49,893 nt of DNA from Planctomycetota bacterium (GTDB taxonomy: Bacteria; Planctomycetota; UBA1135; GCA-002686595), in assembly GCA_016795245.1 (NCBI GenBank), contig JAEUIA010000111.1:1-49893 (forward strand), in the 5' to 3' direction. Below, piece by piece: positions 8,118-18,778 of the stretch. The notes beneath the pieces are model-generated. The model was not told the DNA's origin and ran no database searches. It was given only the letters and a program-made list of their open reading frames with translations. How positions within the stretch are numbered: position 1 is the stretch's first letter; each line of letters starts with the position of its first letter. The position numbers were made by a program, and so were the translations under genes.

Positions 8118-9092
8118 CTATCCGCCGATCAAGACGAGCGGATCGACCGTCCGGAACGTGGATCCGACGGTCGAGGCGCAGCTGGGCGGGCAGGAACCGT
8201 CCCAACCGTTGACGCAGTCGGCGGTCACGATCTCGTTGGTGAGGGTGGCGCCCTCGGCGCCGACGAGGCTGGAGCGTTGGAAGCACACTTCGCCGTTGGC
8301 CCAACCCGGCGGGGCGGTCATGGAGCTCGTGCCCGGGGTGTGGGGCGTGAGCGGCACGTAGATGGTGCCGCGGCCGGACTGCGGACCGGAGTACGGGCTC
8401 GGGTCCGCGGCCACGACGCTCGGCGGCACGGGCATGGCGTAGGCCACGACACCGTTGATGCTGACGAGTTGGACGGTCGTACTGGATGTGACCGGCTCGA
8501 AGCTGCCGGAGTTGGGTAGCGCGATGCGGGCCCAGAGCGTCAATTCTCCGGCGGAGTGGACCCAGTTCGGGTTGAGGGTGACGTCGATGACGGCGACGGC
8601 GCCGCTCGGCGTGACGGAGGGTTTGAAGTCGAGGCGCGAGTTCGCAGCCAGGTAGGTGTTCGAGAGGAGGAGCGTGTTTCCGCGGGCAAAAAGGCCGACT
8701 TGCAGGCTCTTGTCGCGCAAGTTGGTGTCGCCCATGTAGACGCAGACGAGCGCGTGCAGGCCGTCGGATTGCGAACTGACGGTCATGCCGACGCCGATGC
8801 GCTTCGTCATGATGGGCTTGCTCGCGGCGGTCAGCGGCGAGGAGTCGCGCGCCCATTCCTCGAGGTCGCTGATGCCGTCACCGTCGGTGTCGGCGTTGGT
8901 GGGTGAAGTGCCGAGGACTTTTTCCTGGATGAGCGTGAGGCCGTCCCCGTCCTCGTCGGATTGCGCCTCATCGGTCTGTGCCGCGGCGGGCAGCGCGAAC
9001 AGGACGAGTGCACCGATACACAACGACGAGAACACCGAGATCCGCTTCCCGGGGAAGGACTGCGACAGGAGCTGCGCTGTGACGTTGTTCAT
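8118..9092 (-). CDS. Secreted protein with thrombospondin type 3-like calcium repeats
   Basis: 324 residues from the ATG at 9092. A signal peptide covers about 1-38 (hydrophobic core SSLCIGALVLFALPAAAQ). Residues 46-80 hold two Asp-rich loops, DEDGDGLTLIQE and DTDGDGISDLEEW, the calcium-binding TSP3-like motif common in planctomycete surface proteins. The remaining 240 residues are beta-rich with a Cys-containing end (CVNGWDGSCPPSCAS) and no recognised catalytic motif. An upstream in-frame ATG at 9176 would place extra polar residues before the signal peptide and is rejected. Probably an extracellular structural or adhesion protein. Confidence 0.78.
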   Translation of the reverse strand: MNNVTAQLLSQSFPGKRISVFSSLCIGALVLFALPAAAQTDEAQSDEDGDGLTLIQEKVLGTSPTNADTDGDGISDLEEWARDSSPLTAASKPIMTKRIGVGMTVSSQSDGLHALVCVYMGDTNLRDKSLQVGLFARGNTLLLSNTYLAANSRLDFKPSVTPSGAVAVIDVTLNPNWVHSAGELTLWARIALPNSGSFEPVTSSTTVQLVSINGVVAYAMPVPPSVVAADPSPYSGPQSGRGTIYVPLTPHTPGTSSMTAPPGWANGEVCFQRSSLVGAEGATLTNEIVTADCVNGWDGSCPPSCASTVGSTFRTVDPLVLIGG

Positions 9093-9147
9093 GGTTGGTC
9101 CGCCGAGAGTCGAGGAGTGGCACCACCAGGTACGAGGGACTCGTTCA

Positions 9148-11647
<2,500 letters not shown>

Positions 11648-11946
11648 CCGAGAAAGCCTACATCACGCGCGCCGCTGCACCAGCCAGCCTCGTGCTCCTG
11701 CAGAGCATGGTCCTGATTGGGACAGTCGTTTTATGACGGCGACCTTGTTCCCCTGGAAACGGTGCCGAGAGTCATAGTCTGATGATCACCACAATCGAGG
11801 AGCGGGCGAGCGATGCCCGTCCCCACATGAGCTGTCGCATGGACAAGAGCGAGACGGAGCGCCACGTCCGCGCAGGAACGCTCTGCATGCCTTTAGCGGT
11901 GACAGGCACGGCCGTAGCGCCCTGGCAGTTCTTCTCGTAGCGCGCT
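11648..11946. other. Intergenic DNA without recognisable gene
   Basis: About 300 nt between the NqrB/RnfD-like gene start and the small membrane-protein stop. Short frames on both strands lack ribosome-binding sites and family resemblance. The stretch 12121-12405 between the next two genes is similar: a minus-strand frame there has no recognisable domain. Confidence 0.4.
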
Positions 11947-12120
11947 TCAGCGACTCCGCGCACCACGGCGCAGCAGGAATGCGAACACGAGCAGGGTGCA
12001 TGCAAGGAATACGATGTTCACGGCGCGCGCGAACGGGGGCGCACCATCAGGCCAGATCTGACCGAGGAGGACGATTGCGTTCACGATGAGCAGGACAACC
12101 AGCAGGCTGCGTGAGATCAT
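11947..12120 (-). CDS. Small two-helix membrane protein
   Basis: 57 residues: helix one at about 3-20 (SRSLLVVLLIVNAIVLLGQI), a short conserved-looking loop WPDGAPPFARAVN, helix two at about 35-50 (IVFLACTLLVFAFLLRR) and a basic end. The frame extends to 12210, but the added 30 residues are polar and unlike a membrane protein, so the ATG at 12120 is preferred. The layout suggests a real small inner-membrane protein of unknown role. It lies between poorly coding stretches. Confidence 0.5.
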   Translation of the reverse strand: MISRSLLVVLLIVNAIVLLGQIWPDGAPPFARAVNIVFLACTLLVFAFLLRRGARSR

Positions 12121-12405
12121 GCCCGTAAAGATCGGAATCTGGATCGGATTGTGCAAGCGGCCAGCCGGGGACTTTGAATCGGGTACGGGCACAAGAGGTC
12201 TTCCGCGCAAGCACCATGGATCGCGTTGAGTGTAATTGCCCCAACATCGTGTTCGACACGGGACGGCCGGGCTTCACGGACCCAACACTGGTGAGGTTGT
12301 TCGCCATGAGGGTAGCTCTCAACTGACGGCCAGCATCCGGCGCCAGAGCAACGAGAGTCGTGGCGCGCGACCAGGCCAGGCTCACAGCAGCTATGCTCAA
12401 AGGCC

Positions 12406-12966
12406 ATGACCCGGACACTTCTGCTGCTGTGGTCGCTCTCCTGCCTAGCGGCCTGCGACGCGCGCCGCTCGCTGGAGGCAGCCGAGCTCGCGCGCTTTCC
12501 CACTGGCGTGATCTTCGAGGACTGCGAAAACGCGCAGAAGAACTGGACCCACGAACTGCCGGAGTGTCTGCGCGTGCAGTTGCCCATGTTGGGCCGCGGA
12601 GTGTGTGTCCCGCGACCCGAAGCGCGGCCTGATGGAGCGCGCGATGCGCCGCGTTGGGGCGTGTGGACCTACGAGTACGTGCGTGTTGCGCAGACGCAGT
12701 CACCCGACGGTTCGATCGTGACGCACTTCCGCGATCTCGACCGCTCGAGCCTCGGGATCGCGGCGCGGGGCGAGTATCAGGACAACCAGCTCGAAGGCGC
12801 GTGGACCTTCAGGCATTTGAACGGACTCGAACGCGCGCACGGCAACTTCCGTGCAGGCGCGATGACGGGGCCGTGGAGCTTCTGGTTGGAAGACGGAACC
12901 GTCGATACCGCGCACACGGGCGTGTACGCGAACGGCGTCCTGAGTTCGCCCGCCGCGCCGAAGTGA
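12406..12966 (+). CDS. Lipoprotein with MORN/YwqK-type repeats
   Basis: 186 residues. A short signal peptide with lipobox LAAC (Cys17) predicts lipid anchoring. The C-terminal half has repeated motifs of the MORN/YwqK kind: GEYQDNQLEGAWTFRHLNG, HGNFRAGAMTGPWSFWLEDG and TGVYANGVL. Such repeats form open beta-hairpin sheets; YwqK-like proteins are often annotated as antitoxins with little evidence. The N-terminal domain (about 20-110) has paired cysteines and is unassigned. No toxin-like partner is adjacent, so a surface structural role is as likely. Confidence 0.75.
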   Translation: MTRTLLLLWSLSCLAACDARRSLEAAELARFPTGVIFEDCENAQKNWTHELPECLRVQLPMLGRGVCVPRPEARPDGARDAPRWGVWTYEYVRVAQTQSPDGSIVTHFRDLDRSSLGIAARGEYQDNQLEGAWTFRHLNGLERAHGNFRAGAMTGPWSFWLEDGTVDTAHTGVYANGVLSSPAAPK

Positions 12967-13008
12967 TTCGACGCGCGCGGGGAGAGGCTGCGCCGTGCGC
13001 GGCGCGAC

Positions 13009-13461
13009 TCAGACGGACGAGTACGTCATTCCGCGACGCTGTCCTTCGGTCTCCACCATGCCGTCAGCGATGAGCTTCTTCATCACCGGGCGCATGGTGT
13101 TCACGTCGGTGCCGAGCGCGGCCGCGATCTGTTCGCCGCGCGAGCCGGGGTTGCTGCGCACGAAGTTGAAGAGCGCATCGCGATCGACCGCGCCGACGCG
13201 CTTCATGCCCGAGCCTTTGGGGATGAGCGTCACGCCTTTCAGTTGCAAGCAGGCCGAGAGCGTCGAGCGCGCTTCTTCGAGCGCCTGGCGCAGCGCCGCA
13301 TCGCGCGTCTGGCTGGAGGCTTGATCGACGGCTTTGAGAGCCTTCGATACGAACTTCAGCGCCGGGTCCTTCGCCACTTTTTGCGCGGCGGCTTTGACCT
13401 TCAGGGCTTGGATCTGGGCTTCGAGATCTTTGATGCGTTGTTCAGCAGAACGGCGGGCCAT
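13009..13461 (-). CDS. Putative DNA-binding protein, paralog 1
   Basis: 150 residues. Residues 5-75 are helical with heptad-like Leu/Ala spacing (a coiled coil starting [20 protein letters not shown]). Residues 92-150 form a compact winged-helix-like module: [40 protein letters not shown], then [11 protein letters not shown] as a wing. The same module recurs in the next gene (13576-14073), so they are tandem paralogs. The role is likely DNA binding through the module with dimerisation through the coiled coil; target unknown. The two genes are 114 nt apart on the same strand. Confidence 0.72.
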   Translation of the reverse strand: MARRSAEQRIKDLEAQIQALKVKAAAQKVAKDPALKFVSKALKAVDQASSQTRDAALRQALEEARSTLSACLQLKGVTLIPKGSGMKRVGAVDRDALFNFVRSNPGSRGEQIAAALGTDVNTMRPVMKKLIADGMVETEGQRRGMTYSSV

Positions 13462-13575
13462 GATGTGATTCCAGGAATATGTAGGTTCGACAGCGAGCTG
13501 GAGAGCGACTGCAGGAAACAGTCACAGGTGTTCAACGGTCCGTGCGGAGTGCGGCGCGCGTGACGCGCAAGCGCT

Positions 13576-14073
13576 TCACGCCTTCTTGGAGCCGCGCGCC
13601 TTGCCGCGACCGGCTTTTTTCTTCGCGGTCTTGGCGGGGACGGCGCCCGCGACGTAGTAGCGCGTGCCGCGGCGTTGACCTTGAGTCTTGATCTTCTTCG
13701 CGGCGATCAATGCCTGCATCGGCAGACGCATCGTGCCGACGTCGGTGCCGAGCGCCTTGGCGATCTCTTCGCCGAGTTGACCGGGGTTGGCCTTGACGTA
13801 GTCCGTCAGCGTCGCGCCCATCTGCGCGACGTCCTCGGCGCTGCGGCGCTTGCCTTTGCGCACGGGCTTGATCTTCGGCGCGGCGGAACCGGTGGATGCC
13901 GCGGCCTTCACGTTCTTGGAACCTTTCGGTCGGCCAGGGCCTTTGCGGGCGGCGGGCAGACTGCCACCGAGCGTCGCGAGGACTTGTTCGATGGCCGCTC
14001 GCCGAGCGATGGCTTCGAGTTGGGCGGCGAAGGAGGCGACGAGGGCTTGGATCTCAGTGCTGGTGTTCGGCAT
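13576..14073 (-). CDS. Putative AT-hook DNA-binding protein, paralog 2
   Basis: 165 residues. A helical N-terminus (1-40) is followed by the AT-hook-like KGPGRPKGSKN (44-54), a Lys-rich linker, then the winged-helix-like module LTDYVKANPGQLGEEIAKAL GTDVGTMRLPMQALIA ending GQRRGTRYYV, and a very basic tail (KKKAGRGKARGSKKA). The module aligns with the paralog at 13009-13461. AT-hooks grip the minor groove of A/T-rich DNA, and with the basic tail this suggests a nucleoid-associated or silencer-like protein (inference). A perfect dyad 63-91 nt upstream of the ATG (14136-14164) could be its operator. Confidence 0.75.
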   Translation of the reverse strand: MPNTSTEIQALVASFAAQLEAIARRAAIEQVLATLGGSLPAARKGPGRPKGSKNVKAAASTGSAAPKIKPVRKGKRRSAEDVAQMGATLTDYVKANPGQLGEEIAKALGTDVGTMRLPMQALIAAKKIKTQGQRRGTRYYVAGAVPAKTAKKKAGRGKARGSKKA

Positions 14074-14135
14074 ATCGGTACGTTCTCGATTCGTCAGGGG
14101 TCTGAGGCGGAGCCGCGCAGGCTATTCCGCTCATT

Positions 14136-14164
14136 GAGCGCAACTACAATAACCGATTGCGCTC
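14136..14164. promoter_or_regulatory. Perfect dyad, candidate operator
   Basis: GAGCGCAA (14136-14143) and TTGCGCTC (14157-14164) form a perfect 8-bp inverted repeat with a 13-nt A/T-rich centre, inside a locally less GC-rich region upstream of the AT-hook gene on the minus strand. The size and spacing fit a dimeric repressor site; the AT-hook protein itself is an obvious candidate (autoregulation), but this is inference. Confidence 0.45.
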
Positions 14165-14453
14165 GACTCAAATAGCTTTCCAGTGTGCAAATCGACACAG
14201 CCTGCTGCTCAGGGTGTCCAACCGGGCCCTCGATGCGACAATTCTCCAATGTCACACGCCGATTTTCGAGGCGATTTGGGTAATGCTCCACTCGACCCTG
14301 GGCACACCGACACGCATTCCAGGTGGCGGGGAACCACTCACACGCCTCCTTTGCAGACTGAGATTCCCAGCCCTCGAAACCATCGGGCGGGGACCCGCGG
14401 CCCCCGCCCGAAGCGCAATCGGCGCCGTGGATGCCCCATGGCCGACCCAGAGT
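14165..14453. other. Intergenic DNA without convincing gene
   Basis: Less GC-rich than the genes around it. Short frames on both strands (for example 14183-14494 plus and 14094-14291 minus) show no ribosome-binding site, no domain and unusual amino-acid make-up. It probably holds the promoter for the AT-hook gene and the 3' end of the transcript from 16274. Confidence 0.4.
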
Positions 14454-16274
14454 TCAAGGGACCCAGGCTGCCGTCACCGCATTCGTCAGATTGAAGAGGT
14501 TCGGCGTGCAGAAGCCCGGATCGGCGTCGCGGTACCAGAGCTGATAGTGACGCACGTCGCCCGCGCTCGTCGCACCGAGCACGTGGAGCGGCGTCGGTTG
14601 GCCCGGGTTGGGGAGCGTCGCGGCGTTGCTGCTCGCGAACACGACGCCCAGGCGCGCGACCGAACCCGTGGCGCACAGCTTCCCGTCGCCGAAGGGGATG
14701 TCGGATGCGCTCGAACCTTGAAACAAGAGGCCGGGTCCGTTCGGGACGAACTCGCTGAGCAACGTGAACGAGTCTGCGGACACCCGTTCCTGGCCCGCGC
14801 CCGTGAGCCGCGCACCGAGGCTCGCGATTGAGCTCGGACACCCGCGGTCGGGCGCGCCGACGTTGCCGCACGGGCACGCCACCGAGCTTCCGTCGCCGTG
14901 ACAGAACGAGGGTTTGGTCTCGTCGTAGCGCGCGATGAACAGGTCCTGCGGGTCGCCTTGAGTGTCGGCGACGCTGCTCACGACGATCACGACGTCGGGC
15001 GCGGAGGCTCCCACGCCGACCATCAGGTTCCCGCCGGTGGCGACGGGATTCGGGACGACCGTCCACACCGGCGTTCCGGCGGACGTGATGCTGGCCACGC
15101 ACATGCGACCGACGCCTTGTGCATCGCGCGCGAGACCCTGCAACGTCACACGACCGTTGCCGGCGTCGATGACGTGATCGAATTCTTCGATGCTGGTGCC
15201 GGCGAAATTCGCGCTCTGCTTCCACAGCTCCGTACCGGAGGGATTGAAGGCCGCGACCAGCCCGTCGATCAGGAACGGTCCTCCCGGTGGCAACGTGAAG
15301 TCGTTCATCCACAGTCCCGCTGCGACGATCTCGCCGGTCGCGAGACAGGTGAGCGAGGTCGCCACGCCGACCGTGTGCACCGCATCGGTCACGGTGCGCG
15401 TCCATTGGAAACCGCCGGTCGGGTCGTAGCGCGTCACTTCGAACGGAGCCAACCCCGTCGGCCCCGGCGTGTGCGTGCCGACGTACGCGGACCCGTCGAG
15501 GCCGACGCACAGTGCCCCGAAGACGCTGAGGTTGACGGGCACGGACCAGAAGAATGCGCCGTTCGGCAGGAGGCGCATCAGTCGCCCACCCGTCGCGATC
15601 AGGAGATCGCCCGTGGGCATGAACTCGATCTCCATCCGGCTCGCCATCTCGGCCGGCGCAGTCAAGAGCTGCGGCGCGCTCGCGTTCCCGGCCGCGTCGT
15701 AGCGCAAGAGTACGGGTTCGTATCCGGGCAGTGTCGGAGCCCAGGTCCTGGCGGCGACGAAGGCACTGCCGAGCGCGTCGACCACGACGTCGTCGCCGAC
15801 GTCGAGGCTCTGCACCGGACCGTCCCATGTCCGTACCCACGCGAGCGCGCCTTGCGCATCGACGCGGGCGACGAGCACGTTCGAATCGGACTGGCCCAGA
15901 ATTGCGTCTTCGCCGACGGCGACGACGCCGCCCGCGAGGTGCAGCGCGAGCCTGTACACGAATGTGCTGCGGCCAGGCGTCGTCGGAATCGAGCGCGTCC
16001 ACAGGTGCTGGCCGCCCATGTCGTAGGCGACGACGAACGCCGAGTACGAGTCCGGCGCGACAGCCGTCGGATACCAGCCGCCGACGTAGGTGCGGCCCGC
16101 GGGCGCGTCGACGAGCATCGTCCAGGGCGAATCACCGGTGCCGATCTGCGACAGATCGAGCGTGGTGCTCCAACGCTTCAGCACCTGCGACGAGGCTTGG
16201 GGCGCGAGCCCGACCAGAGTGAACAGGCCGGCGGCGGCAAGGATGAGGAGCGTTTGTGTTCTGGATCGGCGCAT
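14454..16274 (-). CDS. Secreted beta-propeller protein with Cys-rich C-terminal module
   Basis: 606 residues with a signal peptide (about 1-29, TLLILAAAGLFTLVGLAPQA). Residues 30-455 contain repeating blade-like motifs (AFVVAYDMGGQHLWTRSI, VLVARVDAQGALAWVRTWDG, FEVTRYDPTGGFQWTRTV, GLVAAFNPSGTELWKQSA), as in SBBP/PQQ-like propellers. Residues about 456-606 are a distinct module: SFCHGDGSSVACPCGN, GLLFQGSSASDIPFGDGKLC, then HYQLWYRDADPGFC and FNLTNAVTAAWVP at the end. I recall similar C-terminal modules from secreted proteins of some planctomycete lineages. It may be a surface-attachment or secretion domain (inference). Function otherwise unknown. Confidence 0.82.
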   Translation of the reverse strand: MRRSRTQTLLILAAAGLFTLVGLAPQASSQVLKRWSTTLDLSQIGTGDSPWTMLVDAPAGRTYVGGWYPTAVAPDSYSAFVVAYDMGGQHLWTRSIPTTPGRSTFVYRLALHLAGGVVAVGEDAILGQSDSNVLVARVDAQGALAWVRTWDGPVQSLDVGDDVVVDALGSAFVAARTWAPTLPGYEPVLLRYDAAGNASAPQLLTAPAEMASRMEIEFMPTGDLLIATGGRLMRLLPNGAFFWSVPVNLSVFGALCVGLDGSAYVGTHTPGPTGLAPFEVTRYDPTGGFQWTRTVTDAVHTVGVATSLTCLATGEIVAAGLWMNDFTLPPGGPFLIDGLVAAFNPSGTELWKQSANFAGTSIEEFDHVIDAGNGRVTLQGLARDAQGVGRMCVASITSAGTPVWTVVPNPVATGGNLMVGVGASAPDVVIVVSSVADTQGDPQDLFIARYDETKPSFCHGDGSSVACPCGNVGAPDRGCPSSIASLGARLTGAGQERVSADSFTLLSEFVPNGPGLLFQGSSASDIPFGDGKLCATGSVARLGVVFASSNAATLPNPGQPTPLHVLGATSAGDVRHYQLWYRDADPGFCTPNLFNLTNAVTAAWVP

Positions 16275-16444
16275 GGGTCACCTGCAAGACGAGTACGGAG
16301 TCGGAATGCCGGAAGGCGCGAACCTCCCGGCAGCGTGAGCGCCGCAGAGAAACCCATGTTACGCGGGTAATCCGATTTCTGAGGCGCGTGCGGCCGAATC
16401 CGTGGTGGCACGCAGCGCGGGGAGTGTCGTAGAACAAGATCGCT

Positions 16445-17095
16445 ATGAATGACCGCGACATCGAAGCCATGGTCCACACGGCGCTGATCAGCGACGGGCG
16501 ACTCTCGTCGCAGTCGATCGAAGTCAGTGTTTCGCACGCCATCGTCTACCTGAACGGGCGCGTGCAGTCGTACCGCCGCAAGCTCCTGGCGCAGCGCCTC
16601 GCGAGTTCGTTCCGCGAATGCCGCGATGTGATCAATCAACTCGAAGTCGAACCGACCGAAGTCGTCAGTGACGATGTCATCGCGAAGCGCACGAGCGAGG
16701 CACTTTCATCGCACGCGGACATCGACAAACACACCCTCACCGTCTCGGTCACGACCGGGTACGTGACGCTGCGCGGCACGGCCGGCACCGAATGGGAACG
16801 CATGATGGCCGAGGACGTCGCTCTCGCCGTCCGTGGAGTGCGCGGCGTGAAAAACCTGATCCTGGTCGACACGGCGGCGCGCCAGGAAGACCAGGCTTTG
16901 TGCAACCGCGTTCAAGCCGCGCTGGATCGCGCGCACCTCTTGGAGCAGACGCACATCCAAACCGCCGTCGATCAAGGTGTGATCGTGCTGTCCGGAACAG
17001 CGCCTAGCCTCGCGCTCAAGGAGCTGGCGTACGACATCGCACGGCGCCACTCGCTGCGTCACGTGCGCAACGAGATCGTCGTTTCACTCGACTGA
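16445..17095 (+). CDS. Triple BON-domain protein
   Basis: 216 residues made of three consecutive BON domains at about 1-68, 72-140 and 146-216. Each shows a helix, then strands such as IEVSVSHAIVYLNGRVQS, LTVSVTTGYVTLRGTAGT and IQTAVDQGVIVLSGTAPS, followed by a helix and a V..V-type end (VINQLEV, VKNLILV, VRNEIVV). BON domains bind phospholipid or link to envelope stress functions. No signal peptide or lipobox is present, so this one seems cytoplasmic, unlike OsmY. It is convergent with the GNAT gene at 17102 (6-nt gap) and divergent from the propeller gene. Confidence 0.85.
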   Translation: MNDRDIEAMVHTALISDGRLSSQSIEVSVSHAIVYLNGRVQSYRRKLLAQRLASSFRECRDVINQLEVEPTEVVSDDVIAKRTSEALSSHADIDKHTLTVSVTTGYVTLRGTAGTEWERMMAEDVALAVRGVRGVKNLILVDTAARQEDQALCNRVQAALDRAHLLEQTHIQTAVDQGVIVLSGTAPSLALKELAYDIARRHSLRHVRNEIVVSLD

Positions 17096-17101
17096 GCGCC
17101 C

Positions 17102-17755
17102 CTATCTGGAGGTGGGGGGCCGCACGCGCGTTTCGACCGCGAGCGGATTGGGCCACTCGATGACGGCGGCGAACCCCAGGCTCTCGGGGTCTTCCTTGAG
17201 GTAGCCCTGCACGACGTCGAGCACGCGGAAGCCGTGGCGGAGTTGGAAGCTGAGCGTGGGGTCGCGCAATTCGCCGCGCACGACGCTGTCGGCGTACTCG
17301 CGCGCTGTCATGCGCTCGGCGTAGCGCGAATAACCGCGCAGTCGCGCTCCGGCACGGATGCGGCGCAAATTCAGTCGCTCGCACAGTTCGCGACGTGCGG
17401 CGTAGATCATCGAACCCACGCCTTGCCCCTGCGTGTCCGGGTGGACCATGATCTCCGCGCCGTAGAGCGTGCGACCGTTTTCGGGGTCGTGGTTCGTGAA
17501 CATCCCGCGGTCCGTGAAACTGCGCCAGCTTTCGTACGATTCGTAGTCGTCCCACAGGACGATCAAACTGGCCGCCATGCCGACGACGCGCTTCGAAAGA
17601 CGGTCGAAGGCGACGAGCTGACCTTCAGGGAAGACTTTCAGATGCGACGCGAGCTGAACTTCCTGCCACGGTGACGCGCCGGGATAGACGGCGTTGCACA
17701 TGTCGATGATGCCGCCGAAGTCTTCGGGGAGTGTGCTACGAACGATGACATCCAT
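17102..17755 (-). CDS. GNAT acetyltransferase paired with nitrilase
   Basis: 217 residues with the GNAT fold. The acetyl-CoA loop is IMVHPDTQGQGVG (102-114, QGQGVG), preceded by the beta-4 strand TLYGAEIMV and followed by the helix SMIYAARREL. It lies 6 nt downstream of a carbon-nitrogen hydrolase gene on the same strand. In many bacteria the two domains are fused as a NAT-Nit protein, so the products probably act together on one substrate, unknown here. The C-terminal tail RPPTSR is short and basic. Confidence 0.87.
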   Translation of the reverse strand: MDVIVRSTLPEDFGGIIDMCNAVYPGASPWQEVQLASHLKVFPEGQLVAFDRLSKRVVGMAASLIVLWDDYESYESWRSFTDRGMFTNHDPENGRTLYGAEIMVHPDTQGQGVGSMIYAARRELCERLNLRRIRAGARLRGYSRYAERMTAREYADSVVRGELRDPTLSFQLRHGFRVLDVVQGYLKEDPESLGFAAVIEWPNPLAVETRVRPPTSR

Positions 17756-17761
17756 GAGTCG

Positions 17762-18646
17762 TCAGAGCACCACGGGACGCGGTGCGGGCAGCGGGTGTTT
17801 CCTGCGTTGCGCGTCGAGCAGCGGCAAGACCGTACCCGAACTGCGCGTCTCGGCGATCGTCGCGAGGTTGAGCTCGCCGATCACCATGGTTTCCTGGTTC
17901 GGAATGCCCTCGGAGAGGATTCCGTCGCGCGAGAACGCGAAGTCGCTCGGCGTCAGGATGCCGGCCTGCCCGTAATTGAGCGAGACGGCCGGGACATTCG
18001 GCAACGAGCCGACTGTCGAGGATTGTATCACATACATCTGGTTTTCGATCGCGCGCGCATGCGCGCAATAGCGCACGCGCAGAAAGCCCTGTCGATCATC
18101 GGTGCAACTCGGAACGATCAGAATGTGCGCTTGTTCGCGCGCAAAGGCGCGCGCCATCTCCGGGAATTCGACGTCGTAGCAGATCGTGACGCCCACGTGG
18201 CCGAAGTCGGTTTCGATCAACGTGAGCTCTTCGCGGGGCGAAACGAGCCAGTCTTCGGATTCGAAACGGGTCATGTGCAGCTTGCCCTGCACCGCCATCT
18301 GGCCGCGCGGACCGAACACGTGACAGTCGTTGTAGACGAGGTCGCCCTTGCCGCGAATCGGGATCGTGCCGGCGACCAGGTACATGCCGTACTCCTTCGC
18401 CAGGCCGGTGAAGAGTTCGATGTAGCGCGCGGCCTGGTCGGCCAGTTCGCGGATCTGCTCGGGCATCGGACGGCGGATGTCGCCCAAGGTCAGCAGTTGA
18501 ACGGTGAAATACTCCGGGAATACGAGCAAGTGGCAGCGGTAATCGACGGCCGTTTCGACGAGGCCGCGCACCTGATCCGCGAAGCCGTCGAAGGTCTTCA
18601 CGGGCCTGATGTAGTACTGCAGTGTCGCGACTCGAATGCGCTCCAT
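17762..18646 (-). CDS. Carbon-nitrogen hydrolase (nitrilase superfamily)
   Basis: 294 residues. The Glu-Lys-Cys triad is visible: E45 in LLVFPEYF, K122 in QGKLHMTRFE and C156 in VGVTICYDVEFPE. The enzyme class hydrolyses amide or nitrile C-N bonds, or transfers acyl groups, through a Cys thioester. The gene is followed after 6 nt by the GNAT gene, which matches the fused NAT-Nit family, here split into two proteins. The ATG at 18646 sits about 20 nt from a G9 run (18667-18675) in the divergent promoter region shared with the Usp gene. Confidence 0.9.
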   Translation of the reverse strand: MERIRVATLQYYIRPVKTFDGFADQVRGLVETAVDYRCHLLVFPEYFTVQLLTLGDIRRPMPEQIRELADQAARYIELFTGLAKEYGMYLVAGTIPIRGKGDLVYNDCHVFGPRGQMAVQGKLHMTRFESEDWLVSPREELTLIETDFGHVGVTICYDVEFPEMARAFAREQAHILIVPSCTDDRQGFLRVRYCAHARAIENQMYVIQSSTVGSLPNVPAVSLNYGQAGILTPSDFAFSRDGILSEGIPNQETMVIGELNLATIAETRSSGTVLPLLDAQRRKHPLPAPRPVVL

Positions 18647-18778
18647 CGATTTCCTTTGCTCTTGCCGGGGGGGGGCGTGGCTGTCGTGCGCAAGCCCTGA
18701 TCGGCCGCGTCTCTACTGTAATCCTGTTACGCTGTACGTTCTCAGCACTCAATGATGCAAAGCATGGAGGCGCAGGTC

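Noticed and set aside
12121..12405. Minus-strand frame that might be a decayed gene
   Set aside because: Some stretches read like protein, but I could not match any family and no start signal is present.
14183..14494. Frames in the gap upstream of the AT-hook gene
   Set aside because: No ribosome-binding site, strange composition rich in Pro, His and Arg, and overlap with the next gene.
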